Notes: a model not told the origin generated them from the sequence alone. A stretch of 64,000 nt of DNA from an uncultured Muribaculaceae bacterium (GCA_934661195.1 CAKUJD010000001.1:1-64000); one strand, 5' to 3'; numbered from the stretch's first letter, positions 34,606 through 44,827 are shown. A program made the numbers and translations.

Positions 34606-36006
34606 CTACTTGTTGCCAGCCATGAAAGCTTCCACGTCGGCGGGGTGGTAGGGGATGCGGTCCTTGCCCAGGAAGCGGCAGCCGTCGGCGGTGATAAGCA
34701 CGTCGTCTTCGATGCGAATGCCGCCGAAGTCCTTGTAGGTGTCGAGCATGTCGAAGTTCAGGAACTCCTTGCAGTGGCCGCTGGCGCGCCAGTCGTCGAT
34801 GAGGGCGGGAATGAAGTAGATGCCCGGCTCGTCGGTCACCACAAAGCCCTCTTGCAGGCGGCGGCCCAGGCGCAGGCAGTTGGTGCCAAACTGGGTGCTT
34901 GGCTGAATTTCGTCGTCAAAGCCCACATAGCGCTGGCCAAGGCCCTCCATGTCGTGCACGTCCATGCCCATCATGTGGCCGAGTCCGTGGGGCAGGAACA
35001 TGGCGTGGGCTCCGGCGCGCACAGCCTCTTCGGTGTCGCCGCGCATAAGTCCCAGTTCCTTGAGGCGGTCGGTCATCAGGCGGCACACGGCCATATGCAC
35101 GTCATACCACTTCACGCCCGGACGCGCCACTTGCAGCACGTAGTCGTGGCAGGCTTCCACAATGCTGTAGATTTCCAACTGGCGCTGGGTGAACTTGCCG
35201 CTCACGGGGTAGGTGCGGGTGTTGTCGCTGCAATAGTTGCTCATGGTCTCGGCTCCGGCGTCGCACAATGCAAGGCGGCCGGCCTCAAGCGGGGCCAGCG
35301 AGGGGTTGCCGTGCATGATTTCGCCGTGCTGCGAGAATATGGTGGCGAAGCTCACCTTCGAGCCGAGCGAGTGGGCCACGCCGTCCACTTGTCCGCCCAC
35401 GTATTTCTCGGTGACGCCGGGGCGCGTGAGGCGCATGGCGGTGGTGTGCATCTGGTAGCCGATGGCGCATGCGCGCTCTATCTCCTCTATTTCCTGAGGC
35501 TCCTTCACCGAGCGCATCTTCACCACGGCCATTATCAGGTCCATCGAGGCCAGAGTGGTCTGCTGGCTGGGGTGTATGCCCAGCAGTTCCTGAATCTGGA
35601 TTTTGTTGTCGAAGCGGTAGGGGGGCAGGAAATGCACGCGGCGGCAATGCTCCTTGGCCTCGCTGGCGATGGTGGCCAGCTGGGCCAGCGGCGCGCTGTG
35701 GGCCACGCCCACCTGGGCGGCCATGTCGGCCACACTGTCCACCGAGCCATACCACACGATATCGTCGATCGATATGTCGTCGCCCAGCAGCGTCTCGGTG
35801 TCGTTGTCAACGTCGATCACGCCCACCAGTCCGTCGCGGTTCTGGCCGAAGTAGTAGAGGAACGTGGAGTCCTGGCGGAATGGATAGTAGGCGTTCGACG
35901 GATAGTTGCAGGGCGACTCGTTGTTGCCAAACAGCAATATCACACCGCTCTTAACGAGCTTCTTAAGCTCGGCGCGGCGGCGCACGTAGGTTTCTTTGCT
36001 AAACAT
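34606..36006 (-). CDS. pepP: Xaa-Pro aminopeptidase (M24B)
   Basis: A cytosolic dinuclear metallopeptidase that removes N-terminal residues preceding proline. The 466 residues include an AMP_N domain (LLFGNNESPCNYPSNAYYPF, then DSTFLYYFG) at residues 1-150 and the pita-bread catalytic domain with the metal ligands: Asp in CDAGAE, Asp in CSDNTRTYP, His in HGLGHMMG, Glu in TDEPGIYF and Glu in IRIEDDVL. The length matches family members. The gene is monocistronic. A weak -7-like box (TAATTTTA) lies near 36050. Confidence 0.93.
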   Translation of the reverse strand: MFSKETYVRRRAELKKLVKSGVILLFGNNESPCNYPSNAYYPFRQDSTFLYYFGQNRDGLVGVIDVDNDTETLLGDDISIDDIVWYGSVDSVADMAAQVGVAHSAPLAQLATIASEAKEHCRRVHFLPPYRFDNKIQIQELLGIHPSQQTTLASMDLIMAVVKMRSVKEPQEIEEIERACAIGYQMHTTAMRLTRPGVTEKYVGGQVDGVAHSLGSKVSFATIFSQHGEIMHGNPSLAPLEAGRLALCDAGAETMSNYCSDNTRTYPVSGKFTQRQLEIYSIVEACHDYVLQVARPGVKWYDVHMAVCRLMTDRLKELGLMRGDTEEAVRAGAHAMFLPHGLGHMMGMDVHDMEGLGQRYVGFDDEIQPSTQFGTNCLRLGRRLQEGFVVTDEPGIYFIPALIDDWRASGHCKEFLNFDMLDTYKDFGGIRIEDDVLITADGCRFLGKDRIPYHPADVEAFMAGNK

Positions 36007-36126
36007 AGGCTATATTCGTTTAGATGATTGTTTTTTCGCTTTCAGCAGGTAAAATTAGCACACGCGGGCGGCAAATGCAAGCGTTTGACCGCATTTTGCG
36101 GCACTTCGCCACGTGAAAAGCACATG

Positions 36127-36171
36127 AAAAGCGAGGCGCCCGCCTCCCAGACTGTGCCGGAGGCGGGCGCC
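36127..36171 (-). terminator. Terminator of the 36204-38963 gene
   Basis: A 13-bp GC-rich stem (36135-36147 with 36159-36171) followed on the minus strand by TCGCTTTTCA. Confidence 0.85.
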
Positions 36172-36203
36172 TTGCGTTTGTGCTCAGTGTGATAATCGCT
36201 GCG

Positions 36204-38963
36204 TCAGAAGGCGCGTTTTTCGGTGGTCACGCGGCCGCTGGTGTAGGTGGTGACCACGATGTTCATGCCGCTGAAGGCCTCGGCCGACGCCATGCCCTGC
36301 AGGTTGTAGTAGCGCACGCTTTGCACCTGCTCGCCGGTGCTGATGCTGTCGATGCCGGTGATAGTGCCCTGGTTGAACTGGACGGCAAATTTGCGCTCGG
36401 CCACGTAGTAGTTTGCGTTGTTGTCGCCCTTGCCGCGGCAGTAGAAGCGCACGCGGTAGTTCACCGTCTTCGTTTCGTTGCTCTTAAGCACGTTGTCGAT
36501 AAAGAGGTCTTTCACCTCGAGCACGCCGGGAGCCGTCTCGGTGAACATGTAGTTGCCTTCTACATTGGGGTTGCCGTTGCCCTTATACAGGTCGGGGGTG
36601 AGCAGGGTCTCGGTGCCGTCGCTGTTCACTCGCCACACGCGGAAGGCCACAGGCTCCATAAGGATGCTGCTATACATGCCAGTGGCGTTGAACTCGGTGC
36701 TGAATCCCATCTTCCACGAGTGCGCGTCGTAGGCAAACGGGTTGGTCTTCAGCGTCTGTGCCGAGCTCAGCTGCACGCCCAGCAGGTCGAGTGTGGTCTT
36801 GTTGGCGCCATAGGTGTTGGTGGTGTTGTCGGGTGCCACGGCGCTGATAATGGGGTAGAACGTGCCCTCGTTGTACTTTGCCTGGCGCAGGTCGTCGTAG
36901 ACGGTGGCTGTGCCGGCAGGCTGGTTGTCGGCGATGCACAGGTCAAGGTTGTCGTTCTCGGTGTTGCGCACCAGCCACGAGTAGGTGCCGTTTTTGGCGC
37001 GCTGGATGTCGGCAAACTTCACTGTGCCGCCATCGTCCTCGCGATACATGGCATAGCTGCGCACCTCCACGGCGTTTTCGGTGGTGGCGGTCACTGTCAC
37101 GCTTTTGTCGAGGCTGAGGCTGTGGTCGGTGTCGGCCAGGTATTCGCTTTCGGTGTAATGTGTGAGCGCGGCTGTGTAGCTGGTCTTGTACACGTTGAAG
37201 CGCACCACGTTGCTGTACACGTCTTTCAGCTCCTCGCCGGCAATGGCCTTGGCGGGCTTGAACATCACTTTGTAGTCGTAGTAGGCCTTGTGGTCGTTTT
37301 TGGCGGTCGAGGCCGTGAATTCGTCGTCCACGCTGAAGTTGCCAAAGTCGAGCTCGCCCGTGCGCGAGGGGGCGGTGAACGTGCCGCTCACAGGCTCGGT
37401 GGCAGTGAGCTGGTTTTGGCGCGTTAGTGTGTAGGCAAAGTTCCAGCAGCTGTCGGTGGCCGTGGCGGTGCCAAACTTTATGGTGGCAATCGGCGTGCTT
37501 GCGTCATCGCTTATGCGATAGAGCACAAACTCGGTGGCGTTGTCTTCAATCAGGTTGCCAGTCACGTTGGTGCCCACAGTGTTGTTGAGGGTGATGTTGT
37601 TCTTATACTGGTTCTCCTCCTTGGCAACGCTGTAGGTGCTGCTGTACGAGCCGCCAATGTTCAGGCTCAGTCGTTCGTAGGGGTCCCAGCCGGGAATCAC
37701 CACGCTGGCCTTGTTGCTCTCCACATGATTAAACTCCACTCCGGTGGGCTTGCCCGTCACAATGTAGGTGATGCCGTGTCCGCTTGGGTTCTGCGGCTCC
37801 ACGTAGGTGTAGGTGTAGCCGTGCAGCGGCTCGGAGTTCATGGGCTTGGCTTCGGCCACGCCGTTCACCACGCGGTAGATGTAGAAGTCTTGCTCCACCT
37901 TGCTGTCCGACAGCTTGTCGAGGCCCGATGTCCAGCTGAGTGTCACATTATACTGGTGATCTTCGGCATCGCCCTTCTGCGAGGCCTGTGCGCTGAGCAC
38001 AATCTGGTAGGCGTTGAACTGCGGACGGTAGAATGGATTGTAGCTCGCGTATGGGCCGTCGTTGTCACGGTTGTTCCACTTGATGAATCTGAAGTCGGGA
38101 ATGAACACGTTGAGGTTCGACATCGTCTGGCCCGCATCGCTCGAGCCTGTGCCCATGGTCACCCAGTGCCAAGTGTTGATTGGCACCGATGTGCACTCGT
38201 GGTTCACTTGAAACAGCTCGCCGTTGTTCACCCTCTGGTAGAAATTGTTTGGAGTTGTGCCGGCCCCGTTAATGGCTGTGGGGCTGTATTCTTCAAACAT
38301 TTGGTAGAATGGTGCTTGGCCTACGCCCATGCGTGTGCATGCGCCCTTGCCCATCACAAAGAAGCGGTTGTAGGTGCCGCTCACGTTATACACCACACCG
38401 GGGTTGTAGGTTGAGTCGGTGCTGTCATACTCCTTGCCGTCGCGCCTGATGCGGAATCCGTTGGTGATCACCTTCACCGACTTGATGTATTGGTACATCA
38501 GCTGGCTTGCTTGGTCGTTAGGATACTTTGTGGGTCCATCGTTAGGATAATTGTCTTTCACTTCCACCACCAGCATGGTCTGCTCCTCGTCGTCGTTGGT
38601 TGGCGGGGTGGTGTTGGTGAATCCCCAGCCGGGCACAGTACTGGCATAATTAACTGCGCCACGGTTGTAGATGTCGCCTATTACCGGCGAAGAGTACTTC
38701 TTGCCCGGAAAGTCGGGGTTGGTGTAGATGAGTGTGATCATGGCTTTGATTTGCTCGGGCTCGGTGGCGCGCTCGGTGAGATTGCTCACGTGCTCCGTGC
38801 CGGCCTTGTCGGTCCATGAGTAGTTGTATTTTTCAAAGAAAGCCTTGGTGCACTTCAAGGCTATGGGCTGCAGCGGGGCCGACCCGCTCTCGGCGGCCAG
38901 GGCAGCGGTGCAGCTGAGCCACACACAGGTTGCGGCTGCTAACGTCTTAAGTTTGTGTAACAT
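36204..38963 (-). CDS. Large exported protein with T9SS-like C-terminus
   Basis: A 919-residue protein. The signal peptide covers residues 1-23 (ending TAALAAES). No catalytic domain is recognised. The body looks like a series of Ig/FN3-type beta-sandwich modules (for example VTLSWTSGLDKL and VNYRVRFYCRGKGDNN). The end carries IDSISTGEQVQSVRYYNLQG followed by a short strand pair (MNIVVTTYTSGRVTTEK), a C-terminal sorting-type module seen in Bacteroidales secreted proteins. This end resembles that of the 2030-residue protein rather than the type A ends of the neighbours. It is separated from the upstream genes by a terminator and a large palindrome. Confidence 0.75.
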   Translation of the reverse strand: MLHKLKTLAAATCVWLSCTAALAAESGSAPLQPIALKCTKAFFEKYNYSWTDKAGTEHVSNLTERATEPEQIKAMITLIYTNPDFPGKKYSSPVIGDIYNRGAVNYASTVPGWGFTNTTPPTNDDEEQTMLVVEVKDNYPNDGPTKYPNDQASQLMYQYIKSVKVITNGFRIRRDGKEYDSTDSTYNPGVVYNVSGTYNRFFVMGKGACTRMGVGQAPFYQMFEEYSPTAINGAGTTPNNFYQRVNNGELFQVNHECTSVPINTWHWVTMGTGSSDAGQTMSNLNVFIPDFRFIKWNNRDNDGPYASYNPFYRPQFNAYQIVLSAQASQKGDAEDHQYNVTLSWTSGLDKLSDSKVEQDFYIYRVVNGVAEAKPMNSEPLHGYTYTYVEPQNPSGHGITYIVTGKPTGVEFNHVESNKASVVIPGWDPYERLSLNIGGSYSSTYSVAKEENQYKNNITLNNTVGTNVTGNLIEDNATEFVLYRISDDASTPIATIKFGTATATDSCWNFAYTLTRQNQLTATEPVSGTFTAPSRTGELDFGNFSVDDEFTASTAKNDHKAYYDYKVMFKPAKAIAGEELKDVYSNVVRFNVYKTSYTAALTHYTESEYLADTDHSLSLDKSVTVTATTENAVEVRSYAMYREDDGGTVKFADIQRAKNGTYSWLVRNTENDNLDLCIADNQPAGTATVYDDLRQAKYNEGTFYPIISAVAPDNTTNTYGANKTTLDLLGVQLSSAQTLKTNPFAYDAHSWKMGFSTEFNATGMYSSILMEPVAFRVWRVNSDGTETLLTPDLYKGNGNPNVEGNYMFTETAPGVLEVKDLFIDNVLKSNETKTVNYRVRFYCRGKGDNNANYYVAERKFAVQFNQGTITGIDSISTGEQVQSVRYYNLQGMASAEAFSGMNIVVTTYTSGRVTTEKRAF

Positions 38964-39158
38964 AATGAGTTTTGTTGTACTATCTTTTCGTTATTATTAG
39001 TTGTTTTTTCTTTGCTGTGTTTGATTAATTAATACAATATGTTGAAAACAATAATACAACGGCAAAACGGAACAAAAATTGCTAAACAAATCAAAAAAAA
39101 AACATAATAGTTATTTTCCGCACAATATGCGAAAAATGGACCACCGCCGCCCAGCCCG

Positions 39159-39194
39159 TTCGTCAAAAATGTTACATGTAACACTTTTGACGAA
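39159..39194. repeat. Large palindrome with ACATGT centre
   Basis: A 17-bp inverted repeat (39159-39175 with 39178-39194) with one mismatch and a 2-bp centre. Its core is the perfect palindrome GTTACATGTAAC. GCCCAGC/GCTGGGC (39149-39155/39198-39204) extends it outward. It lies upstream of the 919-residue protein gene in a 340-bp region. There is no T run directly beside it, so it is not an ordinary terminator. Possible operator, cruciform or mobile palindrome. Confidence 0.75.
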
Positions 39195-39230
39195 TGAGCT
39201 GGGCATGGTGGGCGGCTTGCACCGCAATGC

Positions 39231-39276
39231 AAAAAAAGCAGCGGGCCGCCCTCCGAATTGCTCGGGGGCGGCCCGC
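39231..39276 (-). terminator. Terminator of the 41696/39304 gene pair
   Basis: An 11-bp GC-rich stem (39241-39251 with 39266-39276) followed on the minus strand by TGC and seven T residues. Confidence 0.9.
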
Positions 39277-39303
39277 TGGAAATGCTTTATGTGTGCCGAA
39301 AAA

Positions 39304-41649
39304 TCAGCGCTTCACAAACTTGACGGCGGCTGCGCCGCGGCTGCCGGTGACGCGCGCCACATAGGTGCCTGCGGCCCATGCCGAAGCGTCGATCACAATG
39401 TGCTGGGCACTGTCGGCCTCGGTCACCGGCACGCTGGCCACGCGGCGGCCCATCGCGCTATACACCTCCACGCGGCTTGTGCCGGCAGGGGCGAGCACGT
39501 TGAGGGCGCCAGCCACGGGCGACGGGCTGACGCTCACCTTGAGCGCGGCGGCATCGGTGGCAGTGATGCCTGAGTTGGCCGACTGCACCACGCGCAGGGT
39601 GATGGTGTCGATGCTGTCGGTGAAGGTGAGGGTGGCCACGCGGCGGTCAATGCCCTGCGGCAGGGCGTCGCACTGAATTTGCAGCGTGTCGAGTGTGAGG
39701 CCGTTGGGCTTGCTCACCACGCGGCACCAGTTGGAGTCGCTCACGGGCGTCTTGTAGCCGTAGTATGAGTATATGGCCTGCTTTGTGATGCCGGCCTCGC
39801 GGCCCACTTCAATCTCCTCGGTGCCCACGGGCATCATGGTTATCACCGAGTGGGCAATGAGGGGCATGATGTAGTATGACGTCTGGCTGCGCTCGCTGTC
39901 GAAGTAGCCGGTGAGCTCGCGCCAGCTGCCGTTGATTTTCATCAGGGCCGTGTTGTGGTGGTCGCGCAGGCGCGCGGTGGCAAACGACACGTTGCAGCTA
40001 TCGTTGCTCTCGGGTATGCCGTCGACGGTGATGAAGAACTCGTCCTTCACCACCTGAGGCTTGGCAAACTCGAATGTGGTGGCGGTAAGGGTGGTGGCGC
40101 TGCCCGTTTCGAGCTCGAACACGCGCCACCAGCTTGAGTCAAGTTTCTTGCCCGGCAGCCCGCCCTCGGATGCGCGCAGGTGCACGCCCACATCGGCTAT
40201 CTGGTCGGTGAGTGCTGTGGCCTTGGCCGTGGCGAAGAACACTGCCGCGCCATATACCATGATGGGGCGCGACGGCTTGGAGAAGCGTTCGGCATATTCA
40301 GTGATTTTCATGCGGTTGCTGCCTGGGAACACGCCCTTGTCCTCAAGGCTGTAGGTGACGGGGGTGTCGCCCTGGCGCACGTTGGTGGCATAGCCTTCAT
40401 ACTCCACGCTCACCTGTGCCGTGTCGGCCGACTCGCCGTGCTGGTTCTTCACCTTGAGCACCGCGCTTTGCTGGTGCAGGAAGTCGTATGACACCCACGG
40501 GCACTGCTCGCTGCTCTCGGCAGGAGTGGTGCCTGTGAAGCTCCACTGCCACTGTGTGGGGTAGCCCGTTGAGGCGTCGGCATACTGCACACGCGCCAGC
40601 GGCGCCACAAAGGGCAGTCCCGTCGGGCGGTAGAGGAACGAGGCCGGGGTGGCGATGTGCGCCACGGGTGCTTCGCCCGTAACCTTCACAAACGCCTTGC
40701 GCGTGACCGTGCTTGTGGCGCCCGAAGCGTCGGTCACGGTGAGGGTCACATCGTAGTCGCCGTCGGCGGTGTAGTACACCTCGGGTGAGGCTTCGGCCGA
40801 CTCGGCGGGTGTGCCGCCGGGGAAACTCCACTGCCACTGCGAGGGCTTGCCTGCGCTGGTGTCGACAAAGCGCACGCGCTCGCCCGTGGCCACGCTTACG
40901 CTCTCCACCTGGCCAACGCCCGTCACGCTGAGGCCGTCGATGGCGAAGTCGCCCATGTAGCCGCCAGTGTTAAACGTGTCCTTCGAGCCGGGGCCGTAGG
41001 TGAACCGCAGCTGCACCTTCCGGCCTGCCCACTCGGCGAGGCTGGCCTCCACCTGATGCCACCGCCAGCTGCTCTCGCCCGTCTCGTTGAGGCTGCTCCA
41101 CACGGTGGTGGAGGTGGCGAAGCCGTCGGTGCTGACGCTGATGGTGAGGCTGCACTCGTCGCTGAAGTTTTGCGAGAAGCCCACCCAGGCGTGCAGCATG
41201 CCGTTGGCAGGCACGTCGATTGCAGGGCTGGTGGCGTGGGCCGTGGCGCGCTGATACACGCGGTAGGGGCCGTCGACATACAGCGACTGCACATCGCTCG
41301 AATCAATTTCGCTGAACGCCTTGCCGGCGCCGGTGGTCTTCTTAAGGGCCCAATTCACGTTTTTGTCGGCGTCGGGCGCCAGAGTCCACCCTTGCGAGCC
41401 GGCATCGAAGTTTTCGCTCCACACGGCCTGCTGCGAGCCTTTGCCCTGCACGCTGAACGATGCTGCCAGCGCCTGTGCGGCGCGGGCCTTCATGGCCTGC
41501 TGCGGCAGGCGCAGCACCTGAGCCGCACTCACCGCCTCTGGGGCGGCCACCGCCGGCCTTTGGGCCACGGCACGCACTGCCTGCTGCTGCGCGCTTGCGC
41601 TGAGGGCCACAGTGGCGAGGGTGCCGAGTATTAAATGAATAAATCTCAT
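39304..41649 (-). CDS. Secreted PKD-domain protein with T9SS type A C-terminus
   Basis: A 781-residue exported protein with a signal peptide (residues 1-20, SASAQQ). Residues ~85-240 form a choice-of-anchor/MAM-like jelly-roll (WSENFDAGSQGWTLAPDADK). Two PKD domains follow (QWQWSFPGGTPAESAEASP and the repeat QWQWSFTGTTPAES), then an uncharacterised middle region. The C-terminal ~75 residues are a T9SS-type sorting domain (VSVSPSPVAGALNVLAP to AGTYVARVTGSRGAAAVKFV). It is probably anchored at the cell surface. It lies 46 nt after the 958-residue protein gene and likely shares its transcript. Confidence 0.85.
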   Translation of the reverse strand: MRFIHLILGTLATVALSASAQQQAVRAVAQRPAVAAPEAVSAAQVLRLPQQAMKARAAQALAASFSVQGKGSQQAVWSENFDAGSQGWTLAPDADKNVNWALKKTTGAGKAFSEIDSSDVQSLYVDGPYRVYQRATAHATSPAIDVPANGMLHAWVGFSQNFSDECSLTISVSTDGFATSTTVWSSLNETGESSWRWHQVEASLAEWAGRKVQLRFTYGPGSKDTFNTGGYMGDFAIDGLSVTGVGQVESVSVATGERVRFVDTSAGKPSQWQWSFPGGTPAESAEASPEVYYTADGDYDVTLTVTDASGATSTVTRKAFVKVTGEAPVAHIATPASFLYRPTGLPFVAPLARVQYADASTGYPTQWQWSFTGTTPAESSEQCPWVSYDFLHQQSAVLKVKNQHGESADTAQVSVEYEGYATNVRQGDTPVTYSLEDKGVFPGSNRMKITEYAERFSKPSRPIMVYGAAVFFATAKATALTDQIADVGVHLRASEGGLPGKKLDSSWWRVFELETGSATTLTATTFEFAKPQVVKDEFFITVDGIPESNDSCNVSFATARLRDHHNTALMKINGSWRELTGYFDSERSQTSYYIMPLIAHSVITMMPVGTEEIEVGREAGITKQAIYSYYGYKTPVSDSNWCRVVSKPNGLTLDTLQIQCDALPQGIDRRVATLTFTDSIDTITLRVVQSANSGITATDAAALKVSVSPSPVAGALNVLAPAGTSRVEVYSAMGRRVASVPVTEADSAQHIVIDASAWAAGTYVARVTGSRGAAAVKFVKR

Positions 41650-41695
41650 AAGTCTTTAAACTGATTTAGATATGTGTGTATTTAACTGTTGCTGT

Positions 41696-44572
41696 TTATT
41701 TCACAAATTTCACGTGCTGGGCATTGCCGCTGGCGGTGGTGGCTGTGGCCACATACACGCCTGCGGGCAGGCTGGCCAGGCTCACCGAGCCGCTCACCGA
41801 GCCGCTATACACCAGGCTGCCGCTGGCGCTGTAGACGCGCACCTGCGACGGCTTGGCCACAACAAGAGTGGCCGACGGGGCGACGAACCGCACTGCCGCC
41901 GCGCCTGTCTCGACGCTGCTTACCCCAGTGGCTGTGACCAGTTCAATCTTGGTGTCTTTCACATAAAGGCCCCATGAGTCGGTGGACACATCGTGGAAAC
42001 CGATGTAGTAGGTGCCGCTGGCTGGCACGTCGAAGCTGATCTCCTTGCTGTCGAACATCGACGATTGCAGCGAGTTGGCTGCAAACGACTTGACGGTGGT
42101 GAACTGCGCGCTGTCGGCAGGGTTGGCCGATGTGGTGAGCACCACGTCAAACTGGTCGCTGTAGCGGTAGTTGTAGCCGCGCACGCTCACCGTGAGGCGG
42201 TGCAGGCCGGCCACGGTCTTAAACGGCGGGGTGAAGAGGTAGTCGTCGGCCTTGCGCATCGAGGTGTACTCAAAGTCGCCGTTCTTGGCCGAATATGTCC
42301 AGGTCTTGCCGTCGCCGTTGGCGTCGGCCACACTCCAGATGGCGGCCTCATCGGCAGTGCCAAGGTCGGTGGAGTAGGGCAGTTCAAGGGCGTCGCCAAA
42401 CACGAGTCCGTTGGTGGTGGCCGTTTCGCCCGTCAGTCCGCCTGCTACGGCCTGAATGCCGTAGGTGTAGTTGGCAAGGGGCAGGGAGGCCTCGTCGGTG
42501 AATGTGGTGTCGGCAATGCCTGCGGCCACCTCCACGCTGCCGGGGTTGCGCACGATGCGGTAGCGCACGGCGGCCGAGTCAACGTAGCCGCCGTTGACAC
42601 CGGCTGAGCCCACGGGGGCGAATGTCACTTGCGGCTTTCCGTCGGCGCTGGCCAGTGTGGCGTTGGCCGGTGCAAGCGGAGTGTCGCAGCCCACCCACGC
42701 GCTCTTCACACTGGCGCTGGTGGTGCTCTGGCCGTCGGTGGTCACGGTCACCTTGTAGGTGTAGAATCCGGCCGAAGGCACGGTGTCGGTCACTGTAACC
42801 GCATCGCCGGGCTTGGCCCCAGTGCTTTGAGCCACCACTGTGGTGTCGGCGCGCAGCACGGTGTAGCTGCTGATTTTGCCCAGCTGGTTGCCTGCCTTGT
42901 CCTTGCTTGGCAGGGTGAATGTGACGTCGGCCCTGAGCGCGCCGGCAGCCTGAGGCTTCACGGCGAGGTCGGCCACCGCCTCAGGAATCACTTGGCTCTC
43001 CTCAATGGCGATGTTGTCGACAAAAATGGCGTTGTAGCTGGTGGCGCCGCTGCAGCGGAAGCCCACGTTGTAGTCGCCGCTGGCGGGCACGGTGAAGTAG
43101 GCCGTTTTGCCCTCCATAAGTGCCGACTGTATGTTTTCGTGATAAATCTGTGTGGTCTGGGCCTCGACGGTGGCTGCGTTGCCAACGCTCACATACAGGT
43201 CTTTGTAGTCGCGGGCGAGCGCGGCCTCAAGGCCTGTGTTGAATGTGAGCTTGTAGGTCTTGCCGGCCTCCATCTTGATGGCGGGTGTCAGCAGCCACTG
43301 GTCAACCGGAGCTGTGCCGCCCCAATATTGCGCGGCTTTCTTCGAGCTGTTGTAGGTCCAGGTGCGGCCAGAATTGTTGGGGTCGAGCGTGGTAAACAGG
43401 TCGAAGTCGTCTTTGGTGTCAAACGTCTCGCTGTAGGGCACGCTGAGGCTGCCGCCGGCCTTGATGCTGACGCTGGCCATGTTGCCCTTGTTGCCGTCGA
43501 AGGCGGGAGTCACCTCGTAGGTGTATTTGCCCAGGCCGGGCACGCTGCCGTCGGTGTAGGGCAGTATGCCGCTCCAAGCCTCCTCTATCACGGTGCCGTT
43601 GCGTGCAATGCGGTAGGTGACAGCTGCGGGGTCCACATAGCCGCCGTTGAGGCCCACACTGTCGCACGGGGTGAACGTGAGCAGCACCTTGTCGCCGCTG
43701 GCAGTGGCCTTGAGGCCGGTCACGGCTTTGGGGGTGTCGCGGCCCACCCAGTTGCTCTTCACGCTGGGTGCTGTGCCCTGGGCGTCGCCCGAGGCGCTGA
43801 ACGCAGTCACCTGATAGGTGTACGAGCCCGCGCGCTCAATCGAGGCGTCGGTGTATTCAATCTCCTGCCCCGGGGTGCCGTCGAGGGTGGCCACAACTGT
43901 GCCGTTGCGGCTCACGCGCGCGCCGCTGAGTTGGCTCAGCGGGTTGCCATAGTTGTCCTTGCTGGGCATGGTCCACTTCACAGTGGCCTTGAGTTCGCCC
44001 TTTGGCCAGGCTGTGGCTGTGAGGCCGCTCACGTGGGCCGGATAGGTGGTGGCCTTCTCAATCACCACCTTTTGGCAGTATAGGTCGCCGTTATACGATG
44101 CGCTGTAGACGTGCACTGCAAAGTGGTAGCTGCCGCTGGCCGCGGGGGTGAAGGTACCCGTCTGCGCCGAATACAGTGAGCCGTTGTACGACTCGTTGGT
44201 GAGCAGCGTCGACGTCTGTGCCTCGACGGTGGCCGCCGTGCCGGCCGTGATGGCAAATTTCTGCTTGTCAAACCGCAGACCACCGTGCTTTAGGTAGGCG
44301 CTCACCTTGTAGGTGGCCCCAGCCTCCAGCTCCACGGCTGGAGTGATTAGCCAGTCGTCGGCTGCGTTTTTCTTGTCTTCGGTGTACTTTGCCGCCTGGT
44401 CGCTGTATGTCCAGGTATTGGGACTGGTGGCGGCGTTGGCGTCAACCACAGTCCATTGCGCGGCCAGGGTGGCCGAGTCGGGAATGGCAAGTGTGAGCGG
44501 GAATGCGGTGGTGGCCCACCCCGCCGTCGCGGCTGCCAAGGTCCCGAATGCGAGAAGTAATCGTTTGTTCAT
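41696..44572 (-). CDS. Secreted choice-of-anchor J / FN3 protein with T9SS C-terminus
   Basis: From the ATG at 44572 it is 958 residues. The frame stays open to a TTG at 44704, but a -7 box lies inside that stretch, so the ATG is preferred. After a signal peptide, three choice-of-anchor J modules are seen, marked by TWTYSDQAAKYTED, TWTYNSSKKAAQYW and TWTYSAKNGDFEY, each followed by DDWLITP-like strands, alternating with FN3-like repeats. The end (ATLVVAKPSQVRVYSASGSL to GVYVATATTASGNAQHVKFV) is a type A sorting domain. Adhesion or matrix binding is plausible. No enzyme domain is seen. Confidence 0.85.
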   Translation of the reverse strand: MNKRLLLAFGTLAAATAGWATTAFPLTLAIPDSATLAAQWTVVDANAATSPNTWTYSDQAAKYTEDKKNAADDWLITPAVELEAGATYKVSAYLKHGGLRFDKQKFAITAGTAATVEAQTSTLLTNESYNGSLYSAQTGTFTPAASGSYHFAVHVYSASYNGDLYCQKVVIEKATTYPAHVSGLTATAWPKGELKATVKWTMPSKDNYGNPLSQLSGARVSRNGTVVATLDGTPGQEIEYTDASIERAGSYTYQVTAFSASGDAQGTAPSVKSNWVGRDTPKAVTGLKATASGDKVLLTFTPCDSVGLNGGYVDPAAVTYRIARNGTVIEEAWSGILPYTDGSVPGLGKYTYEVTPAFDGNKGNMASVSIKAGGSLSVPYSETFDTKDDFDLFTTLDPNNSGRTWTYNSSKKAAQYWGGTAPVDQWLLTPAIKMEAGKTYKLTFNTGLEAALARDYKDLYVSVGNAATVEAQTTQIYHENIQSALMEGKTAYFTVPASGDYNVGFRCSGATSYNAIFVDNIAIEESQVIPEAVADLAVKPQAAGALRADVTFTLPSKDKAGNQLGKISSYTVLRADTTVVAQSTGAKPGDAVTVTDTVPSAGFYTYKVTVTTDGQSTTSASVKSAWVGCDTPLAPANATLASADGKPQVTFAPVGSAGVNGGYVDSAAVRYRIVRNPGSVEVAAGIADTTFTDEASLPLANYTYGIQAVAGGLTGETATTNGLVFGDALELPYSTDLGTADEAAIWSVADANGDGKTWTYSAKNGDFEYTSMRKADDYLFTPPFKTVAGLHRLTVSVRGYNYRYSDQFDVVLTTSANPADSAQFTTVKSFAANSLQSSMFDSKEISFDVPASGTYYIGFHDVSTDSWGLYVKDTKIELVTATGVSSVETGAAAVRFVAPSATLVVAKPSQVRVYSASGSLVYSGSVSGSVSLASLPAGVYVATATTASGNAQHVKFVK

Positions 44573-44671
44573 CTGTGCTGTATGCTTTTGTTGTTGATTA
44601 TAATCGTTGTTGGGCAATCTCTTTGGTACTCGAAAGTGCGTTTTATGTCCACATACTCTATAATAGGTATG

Positions 44672-44679
44672 CAAAATTA
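44672..44679 (-). promoter_or_regulatory. -7 box for the 41696/39304 gene pair
   Basis: TAATTTTG on the minus strand, 99 nt upstream of the ATG at 44572. It argues against the upstream TTG start. Confidence 0.6.
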
Positions 44680-44827
44680 GCGAAAAAGTTCCAAATTGTT
44701 GCAAATTAATGAAAATATCTTGATGTTTTTCTTTATGCAGATGCCTTTGCTTTGCGTTTTAACACTTATGCCTTGCAGGCTTGCGGAGGGGTGTGCAGCC
44801 ATTGCTGGAATTTTGCGGAAAAATGCG

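Noticed and set aside
39029..39573. Open frames on both strands through the 39159 palindrome (similar peptides LHVT.LTN.LG)
   Set aside because: The similarity is a by-product of the inverted repeat being read on both strands. No signal or family supports coding.
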